This document shows, one piece after another, positions 38,397-48,772 of a stretch of 64,000 bases of DNA. The DNA is from Tritrichomonas musculus. Lineage: Eukaryota > Parabasalia > Tritrichomonadida > Tritrichomonadidae. The notes under the pieces were generated by a model, which saw only the letters and a list, made by a program, of their open reading frames with translations, was not told the origin of the DNA and searched no databases. The stretch's first letter is position 1. The number at the start of each line of letters is the position of its first letter. A program made the translations under genes and the position numbers. The stretch spans positions 558,001 through 622,000 of the forward strand of contig JAPFFF010000044.1 in NCBI GenBank assembly GCA_039105265.1, read 5' to 3'.

Positions 38397-39150
38397 TCTA
38401 TATCTTTGAAATGCCTGGATTGAAAAGACAGCAGAAGAAATAAAGAAACTTTCACGAATAAAACACCAATCAATTCAAAAATTTGTTGGATTCTGTATTC
38501 ATGATTTTAAAGGACGAGAAAGACCTGTTACAATCAAAGAATACTGCTCGAATCTGACTTTACTTGACATTCTTACAAACAAAAATAAAATTCAAAGTGA
38601 TCCTAAATGGAACAGCACAAATAAGCTCATCATCATTTATGGTATTGCATCAGGCATGTCATACTTATACAAGCATGATATTGAGCATGAAGATTTGAAT
38701 CCAAGAAATGTTTTAATTGACGAAAAATTTCAACCTAAAATAACAGAAATAGGACATTACACTTTGCCACAAAATTTACAAAATGCGTTAAGTCGGTCAT
38801 CAATTCATATCAATAAAACACACATATATTTTTCTCCAGAAATTTTTCGAGGTGAATCACGAACAGAAAAAAGTGAAGTTTATTCATTTGGCAAAATAAT
38901 ATATGAAATCATCACCAACAAAATTGATATGAAAAACACCAACAAAATCTTTTCAAATCATTTATCAACATTTGACGATGAATCAATTCCAATTATTTAT
39001 AAACAACTTATTGAAAAATGTTGTTCAAAGGATCCGCAAGAACGCCCTTCGTTTTTAGATATTGTTTTCCAGCTATCAAATGATAATAAATTCATCACTG
39101 AAGATATTAATATAGATATATATAATAATTACCTCAAAAGTATTCAATGA
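38397..39150 (+). pseudogene. Protein kinase remnant without N-lobe
   Basis: An open frame begins after a TGA in helix-C-like sequence (IKKLSRIKHQSIQKFVGFC) and runs through the C-lobe to a natural end; the first ATG is at 38,656. The glycine loop and its lysine are not encoded. The catalytic loop reads HEDLNPRN in place of HRDLKPEN and the DFG position reads EIG, while FSPE and the SEVYSFGKIIYEI block survive. It resembles the intact kinase at 51,767-52,996. A host gene in decay, or at most a pseudokinase fragment. Confidence 0.75.
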
Positions 39151-39244
39151 AAGGAAGACTCTTTTTTTAAATATAACCGAGGATAATATAAAAAAAAAAT
39201 CTTTCACAAATCCTTTCAATATTATGTTTTTCTTGCGAAATAAG

Positions 39245-40186
39245 TACAGCTCGGAATTATTACTGTTGCGTTATTTTACAGTAATAAGCAAATAAATAAA
39301 CAATTTGAAAATTTTCAAAAATTTTTAAAAATTTAAAAATTAAAATTTTAATATTTTTTTAATTGTGTTCTTTAGTTGAAAATCGTATCATTCTCTTAAT
39401 TATGATAAAATAAAACTTGGATTTATTCATTTATAAAAATATTATTCTCAAAAAGTTCCATTTAATTATCATTCATTGTTATACAAATATAAACGATCTG
39501 AAGGTCAAAAATATTTGACGTTAAAAAGGCCAAAAAGTTTCCATTACTGCAGTTAGCGGTTTACAGTAATAAGGTATTCAATTCAAATTTACCATAAATA
39601 GGTGAAAAAGTAGCCGTTATTACTGCAGTTAGCGGTTTACAGTAATAAGAATTCAATTATTATTGACCTATTTTTTGCCTTAAAAGAGGTTATTGGTTAA
39701 TATTATGGTGAATATAATATTCAATATAATACTAAATTTAATTTATTATGACTTTCTAATATTTTTTTAATGTTCACATTTTCATTAAGTTAATTCATGC
39801 TTTTTTACTGATTTAAAGCAAATTGAAAATTTGTATATTAAATACTAAGAATTAAATAGAATCAAAAAATAATTATACAGAAAAAATAAATTAATTTTGA
39901 ATTCTAATCTGAAATTTTCTATTTAGAAATATATTTTTTGAATATTTTATTTATATTATTTTAATTATTTTGAATACTTTATTTATATTATTTTATTAAT
40001 TTTGAATGCTTTTGTTAGCATTTTGAATTATTTGTTATAATTTCTCAAAATTTTAATGAAAGCAAAATTTTTCAAAATTTTTATATATCAAAAATTTTTA
40101 ATTTGACAATTTTGAGCAAAATCCGAAATCGCAGTCATAAGAAGACAAAAAATTGAATGGGCCTGCAGTAGTAATTCCGAGCTGTA
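39245..40186. mobile_element. MITE-like DNA transposon B (21-bp TIR, 8-bp TSD)
   Basis: TACAGCTCGGAATTATTACT... at the left and its inverted copy (40,166-40,186, one mismatch in 21) bound 942 bp without a gene. GAAATAAG is duplicated at 39,237-39,244 and 40,187-40,194. Inside the left half a 30-bp unit containing CTGCAGTTAGCGGTTTACAG occurs at about 39,545 and again 75 bp later, probably subterminal binding sites of the mobilising transposase. Confidence 0.85.
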
Positions 40187-40220
40187 GAAATAAGTTCTTT
40201 TTGAATAAAAAAAATTTAAA

Positions 40221-40256
<36 letters not shown>

Positions 40257-40257
<1 letters not shown>

Positions 40258-40916
40258 GGGAATACTTATCACCCCCGATTCTTATTGACCCCGGAGGTTA
40301 AGGTCAATATTGACCTTGTATCGTACATCAGAAAAAAAAGTTCGAAACTTTTTTGCACTTTTGCAAAAAAAACCATGAGTTTAAGTTGATATTGATTTTT
40401 ATTATAAGTACTCACTAATAAACAAGCATTCACAAGTATTTTATATATTATCAATTATTCTTTTTGTTACTTTCTAGCAAGAAAAACTAAAATCATCATC
40501 ATAATTTAAATTAAATATTAGCTTAATTGAAATCAAATGCGCAATCCGGGTGAATAGTAATAAATATAGACTGTATCTCTTATAATAAAATGAGTCCTTT
40601 GTGATTTTGAAAGAATATAATATCAAATATTAATAATATAAGTGAAACTTTGAAATTTGCGTAATTAAATGCTTTAAAATAAAAAAATGATGGCGTAAAA
40701 AATACTTTTGGTTGACTGTTTATTTAGTAGATGCTTAAAATAAAGACCAAAATCAAATTATAAAAAATAATACGTTTATATTTTTTTTTTATCTAGCTAC
40801 TCATGGTATTTTTTGCAAAAGTGCAAAAAAGTTTCGAACTTTTTTTTCTGATGTACAAGGTCAATATTGACCTTAACCTCCGGGGTCAATAAGTATCGGG
40901 GGCGATAAGTATTCCC
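40257..40916. mobile_element. GGGGAAT-ended inverted-repeat element C1
   Basis: Arms of about 120 bp (40,257-40,380 and 40,799-40,916) are inverted copies with few mismatches; they include CGGAGGTTAAGGTCAATATT and CCATGAGT words. The left end abuts a T-tract of about 34 bases. The centre is AT-rich and noncoding. The right end meets the next element in the palindrome ATTCCCGGGGAAT. Confidence 0.8.
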
Positions 40917-41322
40917 GGGGAATCGTATTTTTCTACGCCACTTTTTGAAAACTTTTAAACTTTTTGAATACTTTTTTATTCATTTTTTATTCAATTTTTG
41001 CTAAATAATGCATAAATATTTAGTTCAAATGGCTTCCCGATTCATCCAGCAATTCAAGGAACCTGATTCGGCTTCGCGCAGCCCTGTGGTGATCACTGGT
41101 GCGTATATTCCTGAAAAATTATGTAAAAATAAAAAAAAATTATATCAAAAAAAGCAAATAGTTATAATTTAAAGAGAAAATTTAAATTTACGATTTTTTT
41201 GGTTAATTTTCTTAACAGAGTAAGTTAAATTTCACCTTAAGATGGCGGTTTTTTACTTTCCATGAATAGAAAAAAACCATTCAAAAAGTGGCGTAGAAAA
41301 AAACGATTGTCCAGTATTCCCC
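40917..41322. mobile_element. GGGGAAT-ended inverted-repeat element C2, carrying a coding-like fragment
   Basis: GGGGAATCGTATTTTTCTAC... at the left is repeated inverted at 41,280-41,322, where an extra 7-8 bases sit near the tip. A T-tract of about 20 bases follows. Inside lies a short stretch with host-like codon composition (41,029-41,112). C1 and C2 share terminal words and poly-T flanks and may be one composite insertion. Confidence 0.7.
41029..41172 (+). other. Short coding-like ORF inside element C2
   Basis: MASRFIQQFKEPDSASRSPV, then VITGAYIPEK, has mixed base composition with C and G in third positions for about 28 codons, then dissolves into Lys-rich AT sequence before the stop. 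It looks like the 5' piece of a host gene captured by the transposon. No family recognised. Confidence 0.35.
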
Positions 41323-41404
41323 TTTTTTTTTTTTTTTTTTTTTGTTTATTCAGAAATATATATTTATATAAAGAAATATTTATTTATTTATTTATTTATT
41401 GTTA

Positions 41405-43234
41405 TTATTTAACTGTTCCAAAAAGATCAAAATGTCCAAGGCAAAGATTCCAATTTCCACGATGATTTTTCTTATGTTGAAGGATTCTTATATACCTAAA
41501 GAACTCTCTTGCATTCTCTTTAATTCCGAAAACCTGATTATGCATAGGGCCATTTAATTCATTCACATTATTTTGGATATCAAGAACAATCCAGTACTTG
41601 CCATCGTTTGATCCCTCGATTTTCCAAGACTTCATGTGGTCGTTATTTTCATTCAAACGGGCACTTTCGATTGAATAATTTTCGACTCTCATTTTTCTGT
41701 CTTTGAAATCGACGAGTATCCAAGAACCCGGTGTTGGCACCGACATATAATCAATTTCATAAATGGACGAATCAATTGTTGAACTCACAGGAACGAAATC
41801 TTCAGAAATGGCAAAAATTCCTATTGTTCCATTTTTGGCGGGATTTTCATTCAAATACTTCCTCATTGTATAAAAAACGCCTTGGAAATAATACTTATTC
41901 TCATCGTAATGAACTTCCAACGGGAATAAATCAAAATCAAAAACAAGTGTCTTTATATCTTTATCAATAATTTCAATATAACCGCTTTTATTTGCTTTGA
42001 AATTCTCATTAATTTTTGAGAAGGATACGTTTATAAATTTACCATCCATTAAAACTTCGTATCCTTCGACGATAGGTTGGCTTGAGCATATCAAACATTC
42101 ACAGTTATTATCAACTAAGAATTTACTCACAACATCCTCACCATATGAATACATAGGATAACCGTCAATACGATGAAATCCTTCTGAATTTTCTGTATTT
42201 TTGATAAAACGTGAAAATTGACCCCAAATTGAGGTCGAATTTAACGGCGGCCCACCGCTCATCACGGCAAATTTATCATTCACAATTACACACAATGGAA
42301 AGTCTTCAAGAATGCTCAATATGATTGGCGTGCATCGATCGCCAAACTTCCGTTGGAGAAACTTTTCTGCTACGACGATGCACTTCGTTGTTGAAAATGA
42401 GTCAAAGACACTTTTTGTGAAATAGATGGAGCTTGGCTCAGCAAGTTTAAACAGGAAAAGAATGATGATAATACGATGGTCTCCTTGTCCTATAAAATTG
42501 CCATTAATCAAATAAACGTTCTCCTTGCTAGGATAACCGTTTTTGTCAAAAAATAGGTAAAGTTTGCCTAAATCGCCGTAAATGTTGCCTAAAATGGTGA
42601 TTTTGGGAACGGTTAGACGTATCGTATCGTTCGTGCTGTTTCGCATATCATTTTTGAAGAGTAGTTTGATTTTGGTAAAGAAATTGGCTGGATTATCTAT
42701 TGATAAGCCTTTGTTGTCAAAAACAAATTCACCTATCGATTTGGCTGAAGTAAGATCTAAATCATTTTTGATTTTTATTGAATATGGTGGATCTGTACAT
42801 GAAATTTGAGGATTTGATATCGAGTCTTTTAATTTCTGTAAAATTGAAAGTCGTGAATTTAAAGTTTCGATTTCTTTTGGATTTTTGGCTAGTTTTATTG
42901 CAGTGTTAATATCATTAATTGATTCATCAATAAAAAATAATTTTTCGAAAACATTGGACCTACGGAGATAACCTTTAAATTGTGAAGCATCAGTCTCGAT
43001 TGCTTTACATGCATCATAAAATGCATCACAATAATTTCCTAAAAGGTAGTTTGCATATGAAAGATTAGAATATAAAAAAAATGTTAAGGTTGGATCATTT
43101 TGAGGAAGATCAAGTGCAGTTGAATATGCTTCAGCTGCTTTTAAAACATTTCCTGATTTTATATAAGAATTACCTAAGTTTTTCAGTTCAGCAGGGTCTT
43201 GCGAATCCATTATTTTTTTTTTTAAATTTTCCAT
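41405..43234 (-). CDS. TPR + inactive PPP-phosphatase-like + F5/8-C (discoidin) protein
   Basis: The protein has 609 residues. TPR repeats fill residues 12-125 (AELKNLGNSYIKSGNVLKAA, then NLSYANYLLGNYCDAFYDA). Residues 205-430 follow the PP5 catalytic domain step by step, but every signature is altered: GDxHG reads GNIYG (216-220), GDxVDRG reads GNFIGQG (245-251), the GNHE site reads KSVFD, MHGG reads MSGG and RSHE reads CSSQ. Metal and phosphate binding should be lost. Residues 460-605 form a discoidin/F5/8-C domain (WILVDFKDRK, SWKIEGSNDGKYW, FRYIRILQ). This is a likely scaffold pairing chaperone-type TPR binding with a ligand-binding tail. The frame is intact. Confidence 0.75.
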   Translation of the reverse strand: MENLKKKIMDSQDPAELKNLGNSYIKSGNVLKAAEAYSTALDLPQNDPTLTFFLYSNLSYANYLLGNYCDAFYDACKAIETDASQFKGYLRRSNVFEKLFFIDESINDINTAIKLAKNPKEIETLNSRLSILQKLKDSISNPQISCTDPPYSIKIKNDLDLTSAKSIGEFVFDNKGLSIDNPANFFTKIKLLFKNDMRNSTNDTIRLTVPKITILGNIYGDLGKLYLFFDKNGYPSKENVYLINGNFIGQGDHRIIIILFLFKLAEPSSIYFTKSVFDSFSTTKCIVVAEKFLQRKFGDRCTPIILSILEDFPLCVIVNDKFAVMSGGPPLNSTSIWGQFSRFIKNTENSEGFHRIDGYPMYSYGEDVVSKFLVDNNCECLICSSQPIVEGYEVLMDGKFINVSFSKINENFKANKSGYIEIIDKDIKTLVFDFDLFPLEVHYDENKYYFQGVFYTMRKYLNENPAKNGTIGIFAISEDFVPVSSTIDSSIYEIDYMSVPTPGSWILVDFKDRKMRVENYSIESARLNENNDHMKSWKIEGSNDGKYWIVLDIQNNVNELNGPMHNQVFGIKENAREFFRYIRILQHKKNHRGNWNLCLGHFDLFGTVK

Positions 43235-43298
43235 TCATTAATTGAATATTGGAAATTTTGTAAAGTACTAATTAAAAACTTATTTTATGAGATTGAAA

Positions 43299-43372
43299 GC
43301 CTTCGTAGCTCAGTCGGCTAGAGCATCGGACTTTTAATCCGAGTGTCGCGGGTTCGAGTCCCGTCGGAGGCA
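43299..43372 (+). tRNA. tRNA-Lys(UUU)
   Basis: A complete cloverleaf can be drawn. The acceptor stem GCCTTCG pairs with CGGAGGC (one G-T). The D arm carries an A box (TAGCTCAGTCGG). The anticodon stem TCGGA/TCCGA encloses CTTTTAA with anticodon TTT at 43,333-43,335. The T arm carries the B box GGTTCGAGTCC. The discriminator is A and no CCA is encoded. There is no intron. Confidence 0.97.
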
Positions 43373-43382
43373 TTTTTTTTTT
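43373..43382 (+). terminator. RNA polymerase III terminator of tRNA-Lys
   Basis: A run of ten T follows the tRNA immediately. Confidence 0.85.
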
Positions 43383-43411
43383 AATCTAAAAAATGGAATA
43401 ATATATTTTGG

Positions 43412-46400
43412 ATGATGCAAATTCAGCCTCAAAGTGTAATTAATTTTGTTAATTACAATTCATATGATAATTACGATATAGTACATCCCAAAAAAAACCC
43501 TTTGAGACTTTATTATTTATCGTTTAATCTTTTTGATTATGTTCCCAAAAATTTTACAATCACCACCCAAAATGGCTCATATCCTTTTAATGTTGAGATG
43601 CTTAAAGAAACTAGTTTGGTTATTTCCAAATATATTTCAAAAAATCCCGACACAACTCAATTTCATATTGATATCAAAGATGATTCCAATGTAATGGATA
43701 AAATTAAAGAGATGTACTGTGGAAAAAAGGTTGATTTTGAAGAAAATGAACTTAATATTGTACGTCGTATTACTAGCGCTTTGAATATTTTTTGTTGTCC
43801 CAGCTTTATGAAGCCAGATCGTTTAAAAAACAAAAAAAATTACCATTCTAGTTCGTTTGGTTACGGAAGTTATTCTGTTATCATAAACAAGCGCCAACTT
43901 GAATTTTATTTTGACAAGTTTCCAAAATCATTCAAAATTTCCACAAAAAAGAACGAATACATGGTCAACACGTTGGGAATCAACTCATCAACCGTTATTA
44001 AAGAATATATTGACAAAAATCCTGATTCCGATTCATTTTTTTATGATTTTGATGATGAATTCGACACTTTTCAAGTAATTTGCGACTTTTTCAATTGCAA
44101 ACCGGCCATGATCACGACGAACAACATGAACATTCTTCTGAAGATTGTTGAAGAGTTGCAGATTGATTGTGCAATTGATAATATTAAAGAATTCATTGAA
44201 TTGTATGAAAAAGCAGTTCAAAAAATTGATGAAAAAAGTGTTTTAATTGATCCTATCGTTGAATTATGCCACTTTTTGTATGATATTCAAAAAGTTGGTG
44301 TTGAAAAAGTTCATGAAGAAATAATTAAATCAAACTGGATCCAAACCCAAGAAAATGTTCAAGAGTTTATTTCTTATGTAATTCAAGCTGTGAACAATAA
44401 TTTAAGCTTGCATCCTTACATAATGGACTTGCTGCTGCTTCTTGACAAGAGTGGCAATGATGAAGATAAAAGCGAATTAAAGATATTGATGCCTTTTTTA
44501 ATTAAGCAAATAATGTTCCAATTTCCGAATAGTAAATTTAATTCTGCCTTTGTCTTCCGTTTGTATCAGAAAAAATTGATAACAATTGATGAAATTGTCA
44601 TGAAAATTTTAACAACTATTCGAAGCTACCAAATAATCAAGACGAGAGGCTATTTTCATTCCATTTTAGATGATTCCAAAGGTAAAATTGACAAAGAAAA
44701 ATTTATTTCAAAATTGCTTGATAAATTTGATGTGAATTCAAATTCTGATTCAACAAATATTAAAAGTGCAATTTATTGGTTTCTTCCCGAGTTATTGACA
44801 ACAGCAAAAGATGCTATTAAAGCGCAAATTGAGAGTGATAAATTTGTTAATTTATATCTTCCTGATAAAATAGATAGTTTTATAAAAATGAGAGAAAGTG
44901 GTGTGCCAGATGATGAAGTATCAATCGCGATACGTAACGATGATGTTGATTCATTACAAATAATATTGAATAGCCATCCATCATTAACGAATATAATTCC
45001 ATTTAATTTGTTTGATTTCTTTGCTGAAAATGGCCAAAATACATATATAAATTATGCAGCAATGAATGGTTCAATTAAGTGTTTTAAATATTTGTTATTA
45101 AATCATCATGAATTGGATGGATTCTCGTTTTGTTATGCTGTTTTTGGTGGAAATGTTGAAATAATTCGAATTGTTGATCAATATTGTTCAACAAACGATA
45201 TTAAAGTAAATTATAAATTTAGTTCTGATGATTATTATACAAGAATGCATAATGAATATCGCTTTTGTGGCTTCAGTCAAGATACCGAAGAGAAAGAACC
45301 AATTAAATCACCAATTATTCCTGCAATAATGAAGCATCAAAATGATCTCTTTGACTGGATTTTAGAGCACAAATACATAAATAAAGGAATAACAGGAAAT
45401 AATTTGTATGATATTGCTTACATTGTAACATTGAATGGAAATGCTCATGCATTCATTCAATGTGTTGATAAAGGACTTGATTTAAGTTCGTTATCAACTG
45501 GTGAAATTAGTCGATTATTAGAGTCTTCTTCTTCTTATGGCTTTTATAAGATTACTCAATTAATAATTAGTCTTTTATCTACAAAACAATTAAAAAATGA
45601 TCTTAATTTTATATTAAGACTTGAGAATTCTGTTTATTATGGAAATCTTTCACTTGTGAAATTATATTTTTCTGTGAATAATGCGCAATATTCAATTGAT
45701 TCTAGTTTGTCTGTTGCTGCTGAGCTTGGTTATTTACACATCATTAAATATTTGCTGGAAACTGATTGTAAAGATCATATTGAATTTAAAGATAATGGCA
45801 TTATTCAAGCTTTCGGCAAAGCTGTTTTAAATCATCAAGATGATGTTTTTGATTACTTTTTTGAAAAAGCAATGTTTACTTATATTTTAGATATTAATTC
45901 CTTATTTTTATTATTGTCTTATTTTTGTTATATTGGCGATTTAAGGGCAGTACAATCTTTCACTGATTTTATTTATAAAAAAGATTGTCACAGAGACTTT
46001 TCTGAGCCATTAATGTATGCTGCTTGCTTAGATCATTCTGACATTTGCAAATATTTGATTGAAAGAAAGGTGAAAATTGACTATTTTAAACTTGTTTCTA
46101 AAAAAGTAATCATTACAGATCTTAATAAAGAAATATTTGTAATGCTATATAATTCGGCTGATGAAGAAGTAAAAGAATCATTTCTTGGTGAGTTACTTAA
46201 TGAGTCAATTCAAAACCAAAATATTGAAGTTATTGAGTTTTTATTAGAAAAAAATTCGCCTTATGATGATGCCTTATTTGAAGCTGTTTCATCAAGAAAT
46301 ATTGATATTGTAAACATTATCTTAAATCATAGCAGCAAACCATCTTTTATTAACAGAATTTCTAGTGAAGGAACTGCATTAAATAAAGCTGTTGTTTTGA

Positions 46401-48277
46401 ATGAAATTAACATTGTTAAACGTCTTCTTTCACTTCCTGGAATTGATCCTAATTTGTATGCCAAAAATAACAACACGCCTCTTGTCTCAGCTATTACCAA
46501 TTTCAATCTTGATATGATCAATTTGATATTGGACTTTTATGGCGATGACATTGAATCACAAGCATGGCAACTTAACGAAGCATTGAAAGAAGTCTTGTTA
46601 ATTATATCGGATCAAATATCTGACGTGATACCTGTTCATAGTTTTGGCTCCAAAAAGAGATTAGAAAAAGATGAAATTCTTTCAGTATTTAACAGACTCT
46701 TTCAAATTCAAAATATTGATTTGAATTGTCGGGCAAATAAATACACACTTCTTACTTATGCTTGCGAAACTGGCCAAATTGATCTTGTTACAATGCTTAT
46801 TAAATCAGGGAAAGTTAATGTTAACTCTTATGCACCAACAAATGGTAATACTCCTCTCATGATTGCAATACAGAACGATCATATTGATATAGCAAAACTT
46901 CTTATAGAATTGCCATCAACAGACATAAATCTAAGAAATTACAATAGACAAACTGCATTGACTATTGCTGTTGAAAAAGATAAGCCAGATATTGTTTGTT
47001 TAATTGTTAATAATAAAAAATTTGATCCTGAAGAAAGTCTTCTTGATTATGCGTTTTTCAAATCCGGAGGAAAAATAGCTGAACAATTATTTGAATTAAG
47101 TTTTCTTGATGTCAATTACAAGTTCATTCATCCTAAAGACAAGAATCAAGAAGGAAATAATTATCAATTTAATATGTACACAAATCATATTAAAGAAACA
47201 ATTAAAAATAAATCAACTCTTTATTTGTTTGAAACAACATTGATTCATGCAGTTATTAACAACGATATACAAAAAATTGATTTAATTATTAAACATCCTT
47301 CTTTTAATCCTATTAAATCACAAGTTAAAGTTGCCATGTTTGCTTCTGTAAACACGAAAAATTTGAATGTTTTTAGAACTTTGCTTTCAATTGTTGGTAA
47401 TGATGTTAACATTCGTTCACAATCAGAAGAAACGCTTCTTTCTTATTCAATTCGTTGCAAATGTGAAGAAATCACAGAGGAAATAATCAACGATAAAAGT
47501 TTTGATTGTCAGAAAAACGACATTGTAAAATCTTTCTTGCAAACTTTCACGTTTAACGAGCCAGAAGAAAATCAATATCCAGAAGAAAGAAATCAATATG
47601 CTAACAACTATCGAGTGCTATTTGACGCATCATTGAAAACAATGGATTTGCTATATCAATATGATGTAAAACATCAGCATTTAATTGATTTCAATAAATT
47701 GTTGCCAAGTGGAAAATCATTCTTCACAATTCTGCCTTCTAATTTGAACAACAGTGATGGTGTTGCAGCTTTGTTGTTGAAATATGGAGTTGATCCTGAT
47801 GCTCCTGACAATTTTGGCGATTATCCTTTGAAATACGTAATTCAGAAGGAATTACATGGCGCTGCTCACGTCCTAATTTCGTCTGGAAAAGTCGATTTAA
47901 TGAGGAAAAACACACTAATTGAACCACAGTTCTTCATGTCTAATTCAGAAGGTGCAACGTATCTTCATTTCGCAGCCTGCCTTGAATCATCAAAAATACT
48001 TGAAGAGCTTCTCAGTTTGGGCATTTATGACATTAATTGCACAGACGGATCCGATGAGACTCCGCTTGCAAAGGCAATTAAGCACAGATCGATAGAGAAC
48101 GTTGAGCTCTTGTTCTCAAAAGACGAATTGGACTATTTGCATTGCTGTAATAATGATATGGGAGCAATTGATGCAATTAAGAGCATACTAGATGATGATT
48201 CGGATGAAATATTGCCAGATTCAAAAGATGATTATTTATATTATTTAATACAATTAATGAATCGTAGATCAATTTGA
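43412..48277 (+). CDS. Large ankyrin/DUF3447 repeat protein with two BTB-like domains
   Basis: The protein has 1,621 residues. Two related BTB-like segments open it (KNFTITTQNGSYPFNVEM and KSFKISTKKNEYMVNTLG, each followed by a core of about 90 residues). From about residue 520 it consists of DUF3447/ankyrin units, clearest near the C-terminus (NGNTPLMIAIQNDHIDIAKL, RQTALTIAVEKDKPDI, EGATYLHFAACLES). Such proteins form large families in trichomonads and are presumed protein-binding adaptors. The gene starts 40 bp after tRNA-Lys, and a MITE sits 11 bp after the stop codon. Confidence 0.88.
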   Translation: MMQIQPQSVINFVNYNSYDNYDIVHPKKNPLRLYYLSFNLFDYVPKNFTITTQNGSYPFNVEMLKETSLVISKYISKNPDTTQFHIDIKDDSNVMDKIKEMYCGKKVDFEENELNIVRRITSALNIFCCPSFMKPDRLKNKKNYHSSSFGYGSYSVIINKRQLEFYFDKFPKSFKISTKKNEYMVNTLGINSSTVIKEYIDKNPDSDSFFYDFDDEFDTFQVICDFFNCKPAMITTNNMNILLKIVEELQIDCAIDNIKEFIELYEKAVQKIDEKSVLIDPIVELCHFLYDIQKVGVEKVHEEIIKSNWIQTQENVQEFISYVIQAVNNNLSLHPYIMDLLLLLDKSGNDEDKSELKILMPFLIKQIMFQFPNSKFNSAFVFRLYQKKLITIDEIVMKILTTIRSYQIIKTRGYFHSILDDSKGKIDKEKFISKLLDKFDVNSNSDSTNIKSAIYWFLPELLTTAKDAIKAQIESDKFVNLYLPDKIDSFIKMRESGVPDDEVSIAIRNDDVDSLQIILNSHPSLTNIIPFNLFDFFAENGQNTYINYAAMNGSIKCFKYLLLNHHELDGFSFCYAVFGGNVEIIRIVDQYCSTNDIKVNYKFSSDDYYTRMHNEYRFCGFSQDTEEKEPIKSPIIPAIMKHQNDLFDWILEHKYINKGITGNNLYDIAYIVTLNGNAHAFIQCVDKGLDLSSLSTGEISRLLESSSSYGFYKITQLIISLLSTKQLKNDLNFILRLENSVYYGNLSLVKLYFSVNNAQYSIDSSLSVAAELGYLHIIKYLLETDCKDHIEFKDNGIIQAFGKAVLNHQDDVFDYFFEKAMFTYILDINSLFLLLSYFCYIGDLRAVQSFTDFIYKKDCHRDFSEPLMYAACLDHSDICKYLIERKVKIDYFKLVSKKVIITDLNKEIFVMLYNSADEEVKESFLGELLNESIQNQNIEVIEFLLEKNSPYDDALFEAVSSRNIDIVNIILNHSSKPSFINRISSEGTALNKAVVLNEINIVKRLLSLPGIDPNLYAKNNNTPLVSAITNFNLDMINLILDFYGDDIESQAWQLNEALKEVLLIISDQISDVIPVHSFGSKKRLEKDEILSVFNRLFQIQNIDLNCRANKYTLLTYACETGQIDLVTMLIKSGKVNVNSYAPTNGNTPLMIAIQNDHIDIAKLLIELPSTDINLRNYNRQTALTIAVEKDKPDIVCLIVNNKKFDPEESLLDYAFFKSGGKIAEQLFELSFLDVNYKFIHPKDKNQEGNNYQFNMYTNHIKETIKNKSTLYLFETTLIHAVINNDIQKIDLIIKHPSFNPIKSQVKVAMFASVNTKNLNVFRTLLSIVGNDVNIRSQSEETLLSYSIRCKCEEITEEIINDKSFDCQKNDIVKSFLQTFTFNEPEENQYPEERNQYANNYRVLFDASLKTMDLLYQYDVKHQHLIDFNKLLPSGKSFFTILPSNLNNSDGVAALLLKYGVDPDAPDNFGDYPLKYVIQKELHGAAHVLISSGKVDLMRKNTLIEPQFFMSNSEGATYLHFAACLESSKILEELLSLGIYDINCTDGSDETPLAKAIKHRSIENVELLFSKDELDYLHCCNNDMGAIDAIKSILDDDSDEILPDSKDDYLYYLIQLMNRRSI

Positions 48278-48288
48278 TTTTGAATAAA

Positions 48289-48764
48289 TAGACTTGTTAT
48301 TCTCCGATTCTCGAGATCGATAATTGATTGACTTTTTAATATCGATACAAAAATATACACAGATTCTCGAGATCGATTTCAGAGATCGAGAATGTTTTTT
48401 CTCAACTTTTGATATCAGAATTTTCAATTAAACTTTTTGATAAATATATGATCGTTTTTTCTCAAATATTTCATAAAAAAAGAATGTATTTTTTGATTTT
48501 AATCTTAAAATAAACATCAATACATTATATTATATATTTTTAAATATTATAAAATCACAAATACCAATTATAAAAGAAGATAAATCTGTTTGAGATCTCG
48601 AGATCTCGGTAATTGATATCAAGTTTACAATTATTTTTATATCACATTTCATATCTGATATCTTGATAATCGATAATCTCGATATCAGATTTTTAAACTG
48701 ATAATCGAGTATCAGATGCAAAAAAGTGACGTTTTTGATATCGATTCTCAAAATAACAAGTCTA
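48289..48764. mobile_element. MITE-like DNA transposon C (8-bp TSD) next to the ankyrin gene stop
   Basis: TAGACTTGTTATT at the left and AATAACAAGTCTA at the right bound 476 bp. Looser inverted similarity continues (GATTCTCGAGATCGAT against ATATCGATTCTC). TGAATAAA is duplicated on both sides (48,281-48,288; 48,765-48,772). The interior is AT-rich with many GATCGA/GATATC words and no gene. The duplicated word contains TAAA, so the gene's 3' processing signal was probably kept. Confidence 0.85.
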
Positions 48765-48772
48765 TGAATAAA

